DNA of 46,148 nucleotides from Cyanobacteria bacterium UBA7753 (GCA_002481545.1 DLEF01000005.1:1-46148), one strand, 5' to 3'. Counted from the first letter of the stretch, positions 32,797 to 42,162 are shown. The notes: generated by a model not told the origin, from the sequence alone. Translations and numbers: made by a program.

Positions 32797-35700
32797 ATGT
32801 ATATCAAACAAATAGACATCGACAACTTCAAGTCGTTTGCTACAAAAGTGGAAATACCTTTGCTCAAGGGATTTACAACTATCGTAGGACCGAACGGATC
32901 AGGCAAAAGTAATATTATTGATGCCGTACTGTTTGCGCTGGGATTAGGTAAGTCCAGAGCTTTGCGTGCGGAAAAACTTGAGGATTTCGTTTCTAACTAC
33001 ACCAAACGTAACGAGGCTACCGTAAAGGTTACCTTCGGCGAATGCGAAAACGGTGCAGAATTGACCGTTGCAAGAAGGATTAAAAAAGCTACTCAAGGTT
33101 ATAACAGTACATATTACCTCAATGATAAAATCACTACTCACACGGATGTTATGATAGAGCTGGAAAAATACAACGTTACTCCGTACAGCTATAACGTAGT
33201 TATGCAGGGTGATGTCGCAAGTATCATCGATGCAACGGACAGTGAACGCCGTAAGATGATTGATGAAATCGCGGGTGTTGCGGATTTCGACCGCCAAATT
33301 GCCCAGGCTAATGATAAATTAGACTCCGTAGAAGTTAGTGTTAAAAACTCAAATATTATGCTTAATGAGGTCTTAACCAGACTTGAACAACTCAAGGAAG
33401 AAAAAGAAGTTGCGCTTAAATACCAAAAACTGAAAGACGAAAAAACAGGACTTGAGAGCCAAATCAATACCGTTCGTTTCTTTGATATTAAGACAAAGTT
33501 AGAGCAGGCACATGAAAATATCCTTGAATTTCAGAAGAAAAAGAAAGTTGAAGAAGTCAACGTAAAAGACTTAAACGAAAAAATAAAAGTTATTGATGAA
33601 AAGTATCAGGAAGTTTGTGAAACCTTGAATGAAAAGGGGTTAAATCACCAAATAGAGCTCCAAAAACAGGTTGAAGAGTGCAAAGGTGAGATTTCCAGAA
33701 AAGAAAATAATATAAATTATGAGGATAAACAAATCCTTGATAAGAAGAAAACGATTGAAAATTCTAACAATGGGATTGAAAATCACAAAAGCAAGATTGA
33801 AGATTTAAACCAAAAAATAAAAGCGTCTAATATTGATATAAAAACCACTGATGAACAACTCGAAAAACAACGTGCCGAAAGGAAACGGATTACGGAGGAT
33901 TTGACGGGCATCAACGAAAACGTAGACCAACAGATGAAACACAGAGAAGAGCTCAGAAAAGAGCTTGACGGTCTCAAAGATAAAGAAAATGAAATAATCC
34001 AAAAACGTGCACCGTTAGAGGCACAGTTAAAGATGTTGCAGGAAAAGATAGACGGTGCAAAGAAGAGTATCAACGATTATGACAAACTCAAACTTGAGTA
34101 TGATGATAAAAAAGAGAGTCTGGAACTCCAGATTGAGCAATTGACTACAGAACAAAACGATTGCAAGATTATCCAACAAAACATAATGCATGATTATGAC
34201 AAAGTTTGCAATGAGATATCTGATTTGGAATTTGATTTGACGGCTGCAAGAAACCAGCTTTATAAATTAGAGGCAAACAAAAACGCAAACGAGATGTCGA
34301 GCGGAAACAGGGCTGTCCAAATAGTAGAGAGAGCACACTTGAACGGCGTTCACGCACCTTTATATAAACTCGGGAATGTTGATAAAGAGTATGCGACGGC
34401 ACTTGAGGTCGCGGTCGGCGGAAGAATGGCAAATATTGTCGTTGACGATCCCGATGTCGCAACTGACGTGTTTGAGATTGTAAAATCCGCACACGGCGGG
34501 CGTGTTACTTGTATTCCGTTGAACAAGATTGTTAAGGCGCCTTCGAGTTTGCCACTGCCGAGAGACAAGGGCATAATTGATTATGCGATTAACCTGATTG
34601 ATTTTGACGATATTTATTTAGATGCGTTCTATTATGCTGTCGGAAACACATTGATTGTTGAAAATGATGCCGTTGCAAAACGATTAATCAGAAAATATCG
34701 TATGGTTACATTGGACGGTAACATTTACGAAAAAACAGGCGCTATGACAGGCGGCGGAAGAATACAGACAGGTTTGAAATTCTCTGTTAATGATGACAGC
34801 GAACTTGAAAAGTATAAACAACGTCTCAGCGATATGGAAGAAAAATATAACAGTGCAAAACGTAAAAAACAAGAGCTTGAAACTAAGAGAGAAAAGGTTA
34901 AAAACGATTATACAAACGCTATTACTGAATTAAGCAAGGCTAATATAGAGTTGAGTACATTAAACCGTAATTTCGAAAGTTCAAAGACAGGTTACACCCA
35001 AAACCAAGAATTTATAAAGTTGTCAGAGCCTGAAATAGGACGTATTACCAAAGAACTTGATAAAATTGAAACCGTAACGGTCAAAGTATACGATGATATG
35101 GCGGAGGTTAAGTCTAAGATTGCCGAGATTGAACAATTGTTAGATGACAGCGATTTGCAAAAACTCAAAGAAATGACTGCGGGCATTGATGAAGAAATTG
35201 ACAGATTAGAAAATAACAGAAGAAATTATGAAGGTGAGATTAAAACCTTTGAACTCCAGATTAATTTCCATAATACCGGTATTGAAAACAACAAAGAAAC
35301 TATCGCTAACTGTGAAAAAGATATCCAAGAGAGTGAAAAGAACAAAGTTTTGTTTGCAAAAGATATTGAGGGCTTGAAAACAAAACTTGAAGGTTTGGAA
35401 GAAAATCTTGCGGTTATCATTGAAAAATTGGGCTCGCTCACTAAAGAACGTGATGAGATTAATAACCAATTAGTAAGTTTGAAAACTGACAGAAACGTTA
35501 AGACAAGCGAGTTAGAGAGAATAACGGAACAGATAGAATCCTTTAAGGCTCGCAGACGTGAGATTGAGCCTGAATTAGAGATTGCAAGAAAAGACCTTGA
35601 AGATGCGGGAGTTGAGATAGCGAAACTTGAACCTGTAAAAATATCTATTGACGAATTGAATGCAAAAATACAGAGATTGTCTAAGAGAATGGATGATTTA

Positions 35701-36306
35701 GGTGCGGTCAATATGAACGCTATTGCGCAATATGATGAGGTTTCTACAAGAGAAAAAGAATTGAAAGATAAAATTGATACCTTGATAAAAGAACGTCAGG
35801 GAATCATAGACAGAATGAACGGTTATGAACAATTGAAGAAGGATGCGTTTATGACGACTTATAACAACATAAACTCGAACTTCAAAGAATTGTATCATAC
35901 ATTATCGGGCGGAGAAGGTACGTTGATATTGGAAAACGAATCTAATCCGTTCGTAGGCGGACTTGATATTGAGGCTAAACCGGGGGATAAACCGAAGGTT
36001 AAGTTGAAAGGTCTGTCAGGCGGTGAAAAATCGGTTGCAGCGTGTGCGCTTGTATTTGCAATACAAAAATACATGCCGGCTCCATTCTACGCACTTGATG
36101 AGGTCGACTCGGCACTTGATCCTATCAATATTGACAAACTCGCCAATATGATAAATGAACAGTCAAAAATGGTTCAGTTTGTGGTTGTTACACACAGAAA
36201 ACCTATGATTGAAGTCTCTGACCGTTCAATCGGGGTAACCCAAAAAGAAAAGGGCAAATCACTGGTTTCGGGTGTCGCTCTGAACAAGGCAAAGGCTGCA
36301 GTATAA
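32797..36306 (+). CDS. smc: Chromosome segregation ATPase SMC
   Basis: The core of bacterial condensin. ATG 32797 (MYIKQIDIDNFKSFA) is preferred to an upstream TTG, giving 1169 residues. The N-terminal head has Walker A GPNGSGKSN (31-39). A first coiled coil (about 165-500), the hinge (about 505-620, with HLNGVHAPLYKLGNV and a GGRMANIVVDD stretch) and a second coiled coil (to about 1000) follow. The C-terminal head has LSGGEKSVAA and ALDEVDSALDPIN. scpA and scpB follow after a 290-nt spacer of repeats, so the whole complex is encoded here. Confidence 0.98.
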   Translation: MYIKQIDIDNFKSFATKVEIPLLKGFTTIVGPNGSGKSNIIDAVLFALGLGKSRALRAEKLEDFVSNYTKRNEATVKVTFGECENGAELTVARRIKKATQGYNSTYYLNDKITTHTDVMIELEKYNVTPYSYNVVMQGDVASIIDATDSERRKMIDEIAGVADFDRQIAQANDKLDSVEVSVKNSNIMLNEVLTRLEQLKEEKEVALKYQKLKDEKTGLESQINTVRFFDIKTKLEQAHENILEFQKKKKVEEVNVKDLNEKIKVIDEKYQEVCETLNEKGLNHQIELQKQVEECKGEISRKENNINYEDKQILDKKKTIENSNNGIENHKSKIEDLNQKIKASNIDIKTTDEQLEKQRAERKRITEDLTGINENVDQQMKHREELRKELDGLKDKENEIIQKRAPLEAQLKMLQEKIDGAKKSINDYDKLKLEYDDKKESLELQIEQLTTEQNDCKIIQQNIMHDYDKVCNEISDLEFDLTAARNQLYKLEANKNANEMSSGNRAVQIVERAHLNGVHAPLYKLGNVDKEYATALEVAVGGRMANIVVDDPDVATDVFEIVKSAHGGRVTCIPLNKIVKAPSSLPLPRDKGIIDYAINLIDFDDIYLDAFYYAVGNTLIVENDAVAKRLIRKYRMVTLDGNIYEKTGAMTGGGRIQTGLKFSVNDDSELEKYKQRLSDMEEKYNSAKRKKQELETKREKVKNDYTNAITELSKANIELSTLNRNFESSKTGYTQNQEFIKLSEPEIGRITKELDKIETVTVKVYDDMAEVKSKIAEIEQLLDDSDLQKLKEMTAGIDEEIDRLENNRRNYEGEIKTFELQINFHNTGIENNKETIANCEKDIQESEKNKVLFAKDIEGLKTKLEGLEENLAVIIEKLGSLTKERDEINNQLVSLKTDRNVKTSELERITEQIESFKARRREIEPELEIARKDLEDAGVEIAKLEPVKISIDELNAKIQRLSKRMDDLGAVNMNAIAQYDEVSTREKELKDKIDTLIKERQGIIDRMNGYEQLKKDAFMTTYNNINSNFKELYHTLSGGEGTLILENESNPFVGGLDIEAKPGDKPKVKLKGLSGGEKSVAACALVFAIQKYMPAPFYALDEVDSALDPINIDKLANMINEQSKMVQFVVVTHRKPMIEVSDRSIGVTQKEKGKSLVSGVALNKAKAAV

Positions 36307-36324
36307 TCGAAAGCACTTGCGAAA

Positions 36325-36407
36325 CCTAACCCCTCTACCTTTGGGAGAGGAATAGAAAATCAAAATGAGTTTACGAATTTTAGATTTTCAGGGTGAGGGT
36401 TTGTCCT
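36325..36407 (+). repeat. Composite palindromic repeat, copy D
   Basis: Left end CCCCTCTACCTTTGGGAGAGG, inner arms GAAAATC-AAAAT and ATTTTAGATTTTC (one bulge), right end GGGTGAGGGTTTGTCC. Confidence 0.72.
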
Positions 36408-36420
36408 CCCAAATCTGGAA

Positions 36421-36540
36421 GTAGGGTGCGGTCACTACCGCACCGGCGAAACAAAAATAAAGGGGTAGATTTATAAAGTCAAAAGTGATACATTAAAATA
36501 GGGAAAGTTAATAAAGTAGGGCGCAATGTTTCGCCCCGAT
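36421..36540. repeat. Two GTAGGG-type hairpins between smc and scpA
   Basis: GTAGGGTGCGGT-CACT-ACCGCACC (36421-36444) and a degenerate GTAGGGCG..CGCCCCGA (36516-36540). Nothing else is seen in the smc-scpA spacer. Confidence 0.6.
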
Positions 36541-36598
36541 ACAAAAATCAAATCAACAAACAACGAAACTAATCTTGGAAATTGGAGAAAAACAAAAT

Positions 36599-37522
36599 AT
36601 GTCATTAAACTATCTGGATATAGACGGAATAACTAAAAACGATAAAGGTGAATTTGACGGGATAGATGTACTTGTCGCAATGGCAAGACAAGGGAAGATT
36701 GATCCTTGGGCTGTAGATATTGTACAAGTTGCTGATATGTTCTCGGCACATCTGTTTAAATCAAAGGCTCAAAACTTGAGATATTCAAGCAGAGTTATCT
36801 TATACGCTGCAATCTTGCTCAAGATGAAAGCTGATATTTTGGACGGAAAAGATATTTCCGATATTATACCGTCTGACGCGCCGGAAGATGATATGTTTGA
36901 TGACCAATTGCCTGATGATATGTATGCTGACTATGTTCCGACAAACAATGTCGCATCGTTTGAAGATGTTTTGCAGAGAAGAACATCTGTCAGATTGAAC
37001 AGAAACAGAGTTGTTACATTGAGAGATTTGGTCAGACAGTTGGAGTTTTATGCAAAGCTTGATAAAAAGGTAGCGATTGAAAACTCCAAGAAACGTGCAC
37101 AACAGGCAAGAAAGAGAAATGATATTTCTCATTTGACGGCGTCCGATATGGTAAATCTCGCACACGAAGAGGATTATAAACTTGGAGCATCTATTTTGAG
37201 AAACAATCTTGCCGAAATTTTGAACAGAGAAGATAAGATTGAATTGAACGAACTTACATTGCTCGGTATGGACAGAATAACGGCTTATTTATCCTTGTTA
37301 TTCCTGGTTACCGAAGGTGATTATACCTTGAAACAAGACCATTTTTACGGTGATTTGTTCGTTGTTAAAAACACTCACCAAGACGAAGACGACGACAATG
37401 AGTCTGATGAAAAAGTTAACGATTTCATCGTAAGAGATGCTTTGACGGATGATGTTCACGCGGTTGTCGATAATGTCGTAAAAATCCGTGATGACGTAGA
37501 GATAAAGGAGCACAGTAATTAG
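36599..37522 (+). CDS. scpA: Condensin subunit ScpA (kleisin)
   Basis: The kleisin bridging the two SMC heads. ATG 36599 (TTGGAGA ribosome-binding site) gives 307 residues, slightly long for the family. The N-terminal motif (FDGIDVLVAMARQGKIDPWAVDIVQVADMF region) and SRVILYAAILLKMKADIL are typical ScpA; the middle is acidic (DDMFDDQLPDDMYADYV), and the C-terminal winged helix (LTEG-type LVTEGDYTLKQDHFYGDLFV) is present. It overlaps scpB by 1 nt (TAGTG). Confidence 0.94.
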   Translation: MSLNYLDIDGITKNDKGEFDGIDVLVAMARQGKIDPWAVDIVQVADMFSAHLFKSKAQNLRYSSRVILYAAILLKMKADILDGKDISDIIPSDAPEDDMFDDQLPDDMYADYVPTNNVASFEDVLQRRTSVRLNRNRVVTLRDLVRQLEFYAKLDKKVAIENSKKRAQQARKRNDISHLTASDMVNLAHEEDYKLGASILRNNLAEILNREDKIELNELTLLGMDRITAYLSLLFLVTEGDYTLKQDHFYGDLFVVKNTHQDEDDDNESDEKVNDFIVRDALTDDVHAVVDNVVKIRDDVEIKEHSN

Positions 37523-38061
37523 TGGCGGAAAATAATAATGTCAGTTTAAAATCAAGAATAGAGGCTGTATTATTCACGACTGCAAGAGTCTTGCAAATAG
37601 CTGATATCGCGGATATCTTGGGTGTTGATGACCTTGATAAAGTTGAGGAGGCTATGCTTGAACTCATTATGGATTATGCCTCACGTGATACGGCACTTGA
37701 GATTGACGATGAAAACGGATATATTTTGCAGGTCAAAGAAGAACATATGGACATTGTGGAAAAGCTTTGCCCTGTAGAGCTTTCGAAGCCTGTATTAAAA
37801 ACGTTGACCGTTATTGCTCTGAAAGGTCCTATCAGACAATCAGTTTTGAAACAATATCGTTCAAATGCATACGAACATGTTGCGGAACTTTTGGAAAAGG
37901 GACTTGTATCAAAGACAAGAGACAAAAACGGCAGATCGTTTAATATTGCAACTACTCCAAAATTTGATGAATATTTCAAACTCAAAGGTGACTTACGCTC
38001 ACTAATGAAACAGGATTTGGAAACCTTGCTCAAGAACTCTACGACAGAAGACGAAGAGTAA
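37522..38061 (+). CDS. scpB: Condensin subunit ScpB
   Basis: 179 residues with the two winged-helix domains of ScpB; the family motif LSKPVLKTLTVIALKGPIRQS (about 97-117) and GLVSKTRDKNGRSFNIATTPKFDEYF (about 137-162) are clear. A GTG start overlaps the scpA stop; AAAGGAG (37504-37510) serves as ribosome-binding site. Confidence 0.94.
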   Translation: MAENNNVSLKSRIEAVLFTTARVLQIADIADILGVDDLDKVEEAMLELIMDYASRDTALEIDDENGYILQVKEEHMDIVEKLCPVELSKPVLKTLTVIALKGPIRQSVLKQYRSNAYEHVAELLEKGLVSKTRDKNGRSFNIATTPKFDEYFKLKGDLRSLMKQDLETLLKNSTTEDEE

Positions 38062-38070
38062 GGAAAAGAT

Positions 38071-38102
38071 ACTAAGGCACTAGGGCTCTAAGGCACTAAG
38101 AA
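38071..38102. repeat. 8-mer tandem array
   Basis: ACTAAGGC, ACTAGGGC, TCTAAGGC, ACTAAGAA: four units in the reverse orientation to the array at 22321. Confidence 0.65.
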
Positions 38103-38111
38103 TTTGAAAAT

Positions 38112-38262
38112 GTAGGGTGCGTTCGCTAACGCACCGACAAAAAATTGATAAGCAAGTAGGTCGGCATTACTATGCCGACAGAAACTAAAAATATTGTTTT
38201 CAAGATATTGTCGGATTGGTAAATCCGACCTACAGCACGTAGGATAGACTTTAGTCTACCGT
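38112..38262. repeat. Cluster of four hairpin repeats
   Basis: GTAGGGTGCGTT-CGCT-AACGCACCGA (38112-38137); GTAGGTCGGCAT-TACT-ATGCCGAC (38156-38179); GTCGGATT-GGTA-AATCCGACCTAC (38210-38233), inverted relative to the previous one; and TAGACT-TT-AGTCTA (about 38244-38257). It fills the space between scpB and the converging glycosidase gene. Confidence 0.62.
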
Positions 38263-38277
38263 TATACACTTGAGATT

Positions 38278-39081
38278 TTATTTAACCACTAAGAATGATT
38301 TGAGTCTTCTGCCTGTGTCGTCGGATTTTATGCCGATTGATATGACGTGCAAATCATCTCTGAAATCTACGGAGGTTGAGCTACCGCCGTCAAATGCCAT
38401 AGCTTTTTCAAGACCGTAATATTTGCACAGGTCGCGTGCCTCAAATATAGTCATAGGATGAGCCGTTGTGACTATAAATATATGTACGTTTCCGTCTTTT
38501 ATCCCAATCAATGTTCTTGCACATTTATGCAAAACAGAGGCGGATTCTCTGACTACTCGTCCTTCTTCGTTTCTGACGATGAAAAATTCTTCTTCCAGTC
38601 TCAAATCAGGCAGCAGCATAGGTCCTGCCTGAGCGGAGCCTACAAGTTTACCGTCATAAGGTGCGTTGTGCGGTACGATATCGTAATGCAGTTTGTCATC
38701 CTTCATCATTACTCTGAACTCGGTTCTGTTCCCGACCTTGTCCCAGTTGTCCATAATGGTGGAGTTCATAACGAGGTTTTCATTCTCTATAGGACTTTCC
38801 AATAACATTCCGTCGTTATAGATAAATGATATTGTCTTTTGGTTTTTAGGATCAAAAAATCCCGCGTTTACCGTGAGGACGGCTCCAGTTTGTTTATGGA
38901 TATCCGCGTTTGTCGTGAGCTTGTCTGTTGAGACGAACTCTATTTTCGTATTAGCGGGGATTACGAAATGATAAATCCCATTTTTGAAGTTATACTTTAT
39001 TCCGCGGTTTTTATCCGCAGCAAAAACTGATGTTGCCATAATTAAACACATAATTAGTACCGTTAAAATTTTTCTTTTCAT
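38278..39081 (-). CDS. Phosphodiester glycosidase (NAGPA/DUF2233-like), secreted
   Basis: 267 residues with a signal peptide (about 1-21). The family motifs are visible: NAGFFD (72-77), CARTLIGIKDGNVHIFIV (about 187-204) and MAFDGGSSTSVDF (about 233-245). Members cleave sugar phosphodiesters such as the uncovering-enzyme substrate; the bacterial substrate here is unknown, with envelope polymers a reasonable guess. It is last of the lptB-lptF/G set, its start overlapping the permease stop (TAATG). Confidence 0.82.
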   Translation of the reverse strand: MKRKILTVLIMCLIMATSVFAADKNRGIKYNFKNGIYHFVIPANTKIEFVSTDKLTTNADIHKQTGAVLTVNAGFFDPKNQKTISFIYNDGMLLESPIENENLVMNSTIMDNWDKVGNRTEFRVMMKDDKLHYDIVPHNAPYDGKLVGSAQAGPMLLPDLRLEEEFFIVRNEEGRVVRESASVLHKCARTLIGIKDGNVHIFIVTTAHPMTIFEARDLCKYYGLEKAMAFDGGSSTSVDFRDDLHVISIGIKSDDTGRRLKSFLVVK

Positions 39082-40190
39082 TACAGATCCTTTGATTTAT
39101 AGAATGCCACAATACACCCGAAGAATGCGAGCGGCGGTGTGAGTGCCGTTATCAGAGGCGGCAGAATTTGTTTTTCCGCGAGCAGGTCGAAGAACGGCAG
39201 AGTAATATAATACAGGAATATTGCGCCTATTGCAATAGTAAACCCGATGAGTCTCTGTTCTCTCGGTTTGCTGAATCCGAGCAAACATCCCAATACCGCA
39301 AGTAATATACAAATGAACGGATGTAAAAATCTTTGATAATATTTATTCAACATCAAGTTGTAGGTTTCATCACTGTCAATGGATTTTAACAGTTTAATAT
39401 ACCTGTGCAGATTACCGTTTGTGAGTTCTCTGTCTTTCTTAGTCGAATAATTCATTATCGTAAAGATATCATCTGCAAGCGTTCCGCCCTCTAATATGTT
39501 CATCTCTTTTATATGGTCAATATCGTTGAATATTCCCTCCGATGAAATTCTGTATCTTGTGATATCATACAGTTCCCAACGGTTACGGAAAAATCTTCCG
39601 CTTTGTGCCACATAAATATTTTCTATCCCGTGTAAGTCCGAATATTGAGAATTTGCAAAATCAAGGACAATAACGTTTTTCATCCTGGTTCTGTCGTATT
39701 TGGAAATAATTATTGCAAGTGTAGGTTTTCCTGATTTATCTTTTTGTGTGTATATATACTGTGATGTCGGGTGTTTGTCGTTTATTCTGACTAACATATT
39801 GGAAGAATACGGCACCAATTTATCGATGGTTACAAAACACAATATTGAAACCAGTATACTCAAAAATATAACAGGTTTGATAATTCTTCCGAATGACAGC
39901 CCTACTGCCCTAAAGATTGTAAGCTCCGAGTCTTTACTCAGTTTATCAAATGTAAACAGAGAACCCAGCAACAGCCCTACAGGGAAAGCCTTACTCAATA
40001 TTAGAGGAAGCTGACAGGTTAACACCATTATTGCCGTTTTGACTGTATATTCGCCCTCCAATGTTTTTTGAATGGTTTTCAAAAGCATTTCAGGCGCAAT
40101 CCAAACAACCGTGAACAACAATATTGCAACTATTGTTGTCCAAAATACCTGTTTAAATATATATCTGTCATAAATGGTTATTCTTTTCAT
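39081..40190 (-). CDS. LptF/LptG-family LPS export permease
   Basis: An inner-membrane permease of the lipopolysaccharide exporter. The 369 residues have the YjgP/YjgQ layout: three helices at each end (about 15-110 and 285-365) around a periplasmic domain. IYDRYIFKQVFWTTI at the start is typical. LptB is directly upstream (lptB stop TAG adjoins this ATG). Only one permease gene is seen here; the exporter normally uses an F/G pair, so a second lies elsewhere or a homodimer is formed. Confidence 0.88.
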   Translation of the reverse strand: MKRITIYDRYIFKQVFWTTIVAILLFTVVWIAPEMLLKTIQKTLEGEYTVKTAIMVLTCQLPLILSKAFPVGLLLGSLFTFDKLSKDSELTIFRAVGLSFGRIIKPVIFLSILVSILCFVTIDKLVPYSSNMLVRINDKHPTSQYIYTQKDKSGKPTLAIIISKYDRTRMKNVIVLDFANSQYSDLHGIENIYVAQSGRFFRNRWELYDITRYRISSEGIFNDIDHIKEMNILEGGTLADDIFTIMNYSTKKDRELTNGNLHRYIKLLKSIDSDETYNLMLNKYYQRFLHPFICILLAVLGCLLGFSKPREQRLIGFTIAIGAIFLYYITLPFFDLLAEKQILPPLITALTPPLAFFGCIVAFYKSKDL

Positions 40191-40916
40191 CTACAGTTGG
40201 AAATCCTTTCCGAGATAAAATTCTTTTGCGACAGGATCGTTTGCGACTTCTTCGCTCTTACCCTGAATTTTGATTTTTCCGTCAAATATGACGTAAGCTC
40301 TGTCCGTGATGGACAGGGTTGCCTTTGGGTTGTGGTCTGTGATTAAGACGCCCAAACCTTTTTCGGCTGATATTTTTCTGATGTTTTCTTTAATATCGCC
40401 TATCGCGATAGGGTCGATACCTGCAAAAGGTTCATCCAATAACATAAAATCAGGGCTTGCTGCAAGTGCTCTTGCAATTTCAACCCTTCTTCTTTCACCG
40501 CCTGACAGCGCGATGGATGGTGATTTCCTTAGTTTTTGAACACCGAACTCGGATAACAGCTCTTCAAGCTTCATTCTTTTTTCGTTCTCTGTCAGTTTGT
40601 CATTCATTTCAAGAACAAGTTTAATGTTATCTTCGACGTTCAGTCCTCTGAAAATAGAATTTTCCTGCGGCAGATATCCGATACCTGCTCTGGCACGTTC
40701 GTTCATAGGCCAAGTTGTGATATCCTGTCCGTCGATTAAGACTGTTCCGCGGTTAGGTTTAACCAACCCGACTACCATATAGAATGTGGTCGTTTTCCCC
40801 GCTCCGTTAGGCCCTAAAAGACAAACAACTTCGCCTTTATTGATGTAAAAAGAAACATCGTTTACGACACTTCTGTCCCCATATATTTTAACCAGATTTT
40901 TTGCATCTATTCTCAT
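40191..40916 (-). CDS. lptB: LPS export ABC ATPase LptB
   Basis: 241 residues, the normal length. Walker A GPNGAGKTT (35-43), signature LSGGERRRVEIARAL, Walker B FMLLDEPFAGIDP and the switch His in LITDHNPKAT match LptB closely. It powers extraction of LPS from the inner membrane with the adjacent permease. It is first of the three-gene minus-strand operon, with AAGAGG ribosome-binding site and a TATAAT string about 40 nt upstream of the ATG. Confidence 0.95.
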   Translation of the reverse strand: MRIDAKNLVKIYGDRSVVNDVSFYINKGEVVCLLGPNGAGKTTTFYMVVGLVKPNRGTVLIDGQDITTWPMNERARAGIGYLPQENSIFRGLNVEDNIKLVLEMNDKLTENEKRMKLEELLSEFGVQKLRKSPSIALSGGERRRVEIARALAASPDFMLLDEPFAGIDPIAIGDIKENIRKISAEKGLGVLITDHNPKATLSITDRAYVIFDGKIKIQGKSEEVANDPVAKEFYLGKDFQL

Positions 40917-41015
40917 AAAACTACCTCTTGCTATTCTATATTATTATAAAGGAAAATAAAAATTTAGGTATAGTTTTTATAAAATTTTAAGCAAAAATGC
41001 AGGGGGAAATAATCG

Positions 41016-41097
41016 AGGCACTAAGATACTAAGGCACTAAGAGCCACTCCGTGGGCTATATTTTGTTGGTGCGGTGGTGTGAAGTGACCCCTACTTT
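41016..41097. repeat. 8-mer array and degenerate GGTGCGGT hairpin
   Basis: AGGCACTA, AGATACTA, AGGCACTA, then GAGCCACTC (41016-41049), mirroring the array at 22321 in reverse; then GGTGCGGTGG..CCCCTAC (41069-41094). It is the start of a 400-nt gene-free repeat cluster before rpsF. Confidence 0.6.
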
Positions 41098-41128
41098 TCA
41101 AAATTATTAATAACAAATTGCTGTTATT

Positions 41129-41200
41129 CCCCTCACTGCATTTGTAATTGTTTCGTTCCGAAACAAAACAACTGCTGTCTCTCCCACAGACGGGGGCGAG
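41129..41200 (-). repeat. Composite palindromic repeat, copy E (inverted)
   Basis: Read on the minus strand: left end CTCGCCCCCGTCTGTGGGAG, inner palindrome around TTGTTTCG-GAA-CGAAACAA, right end GTGAGGGGAATAAC. Its ends match copy A closely. Confidence 0.62.
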
Positions 41201-41203
41201 ACA

Positions 41204-41298
41204 AAAGATTTTGCTTATGCAAAATCTTAACCGTTGCAAAAACAACGGTTTTACCCTCGCCACTTGGTGGGAGAGGGTGCCGAAGGCGGGTGAGGGGG
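41204..41298 (+). repeat. Two hairpins and composite repeat copy F
   Basis: AAGATTTTGC-TTAT-GCAAAATCTT (41205-41228) and AACCGTTG..CAACGGTT (about 41229-41250) lead into copy F (41252-41298): CCTCGCCACTTGGTGGGAGAGG, a minimal inner stem GCC-GAA-GGC, and GGGTGAGGGGG. A short ORF across 41148-41330 is made only of repeat sequence. Confidence 0.62.
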
Positions 41299-41423
41299 TG
41301 ACAGCACCAATAATATTTATTTGTGCTTAGTGCCTTTAAAAAACATGATTAAGCTTTTTTAAGACTGTTTTGTTAAATTTTCCATGTTTATGTTACTATT
41401 ACACTAAAAGGAGAAATGAAATC

Positions 41424-41723
41424 ATGAAAAATTACGAATTATTAGCAATTTTTAAACCAAATGCTGATGCTGAAGAAATAGATAAATTGATAGAAAAAGT
41501 ATCATCAGATGCTGATACATTAGGCGGTAAGGCTGAATCTGTCGATAAAATCGGTCGTAAAAAATTGGCTTATGAAATCCAAGGTTTCAGAGACGGTTAT
41601 TTTACATCAATGGTATTGGCATTGCCTGAAGAAAACGTTGCAGAGTTCAGACGTCAACTTCGTTTAAACGATTCAATTTTAAGAACTATGTTCGTTGAAC
41701 AAAAAGAAAAAGCAGGAGTATAA
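41424..41723 (+). CDS. rpsF: 30S ribosomal protein S6
   Basis: 99 residues from ATG 41424 (AAAAGGAG at 41407-41413). MKNYELLAIFKPNADAEEI, RKKLAYEIQGFRDGYF and the LNDSILRTMFV segment are typical S6. It is first of rpsF-ssb-rpsR; the upstream TTG-started extension is unsupported. Confidence 0.95.
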   Translation: MKNYELLAIFKPNADAEEIDKLIEKVSSDADTLGGKAESVDKIGRKKLAYEIQGFRDGYFTSMVLALPEENVAEFRRQLRLNDSILRTMFVEQKEKAGV

Positions 41724-41724
41724 A

Positions 41725-42162
41725 ATGACTTTAGCAAAAGCTACCGTTACAGGTACCGTATATCGTGCACCGGAAACACGTTATACTCAAAATAACATTG
41801 CAGTTTCATCGTTTACGCTCAAAATGGATGAACGTGATGAAATCTTGGTTAGAGTTCTTGCAACCCGCAGAAATCTTTCTGATACGGTTACAAAAATTAA
41901 AACCGGAGACAGACTCTTAATCGACGGTAGATTACAAACTGCAACAACAAAGACACCTGAAGGAAATGAAAAGAGGTTCTTTGAGATTGATGCGAGTGAT
42001 ATAGAAATACTTTCTAATTCATCTGCATCAGGGAATCAGTCTTCCGAGTTCGGAGAACAGGAACAACCTAAAAAGGATGAAAAACTTGTAGAGTTTGGTC
42101 CTATGGATGCTCCGACGGATGAGAAGGAAGAATTGATTGATGAGGAAGAAATTCCGTTCTAA
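41725..42162 (+). CDS. ssb: Single-stranded DNA-binding protein
   Basis: 145 residues from ATG 41725, whose ribosome-binding site AGGAG lies in the last codons of rpsF. An OB-fold (about 1-105) is followed by an acidic tail ending EEEIPF, the docking tip for partner proteins. The OB-fold lacks the canonical N-terminal start of E. coli SSB (MASRGVNKVI), but position and tail settle the call. It lies between rpsF and rpsR as in many bacteria. Confidence 0.93.
   Translation: MTLAKATVTGTVYRAPETRYTQNNIAVSSFTLKMDERDEILVRVLATRRNLSDTVTKIKTGDRLLIDGRLQTATTKTPEGNEKRFFEIDASDIEILSNSSASGNQSSEFGEQEQPKKDEKLVEFGPMDAPTDEKEELIDEEEIPF

Noticed and set aside
37674..38033. 119-codon minus-strand ORF
   Set aside because: Antisense to scpB.
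41148..41330. 60-codon ORF upstream of rpsF
   Set aside because: Consists entirely of composite repeats and hairpins.
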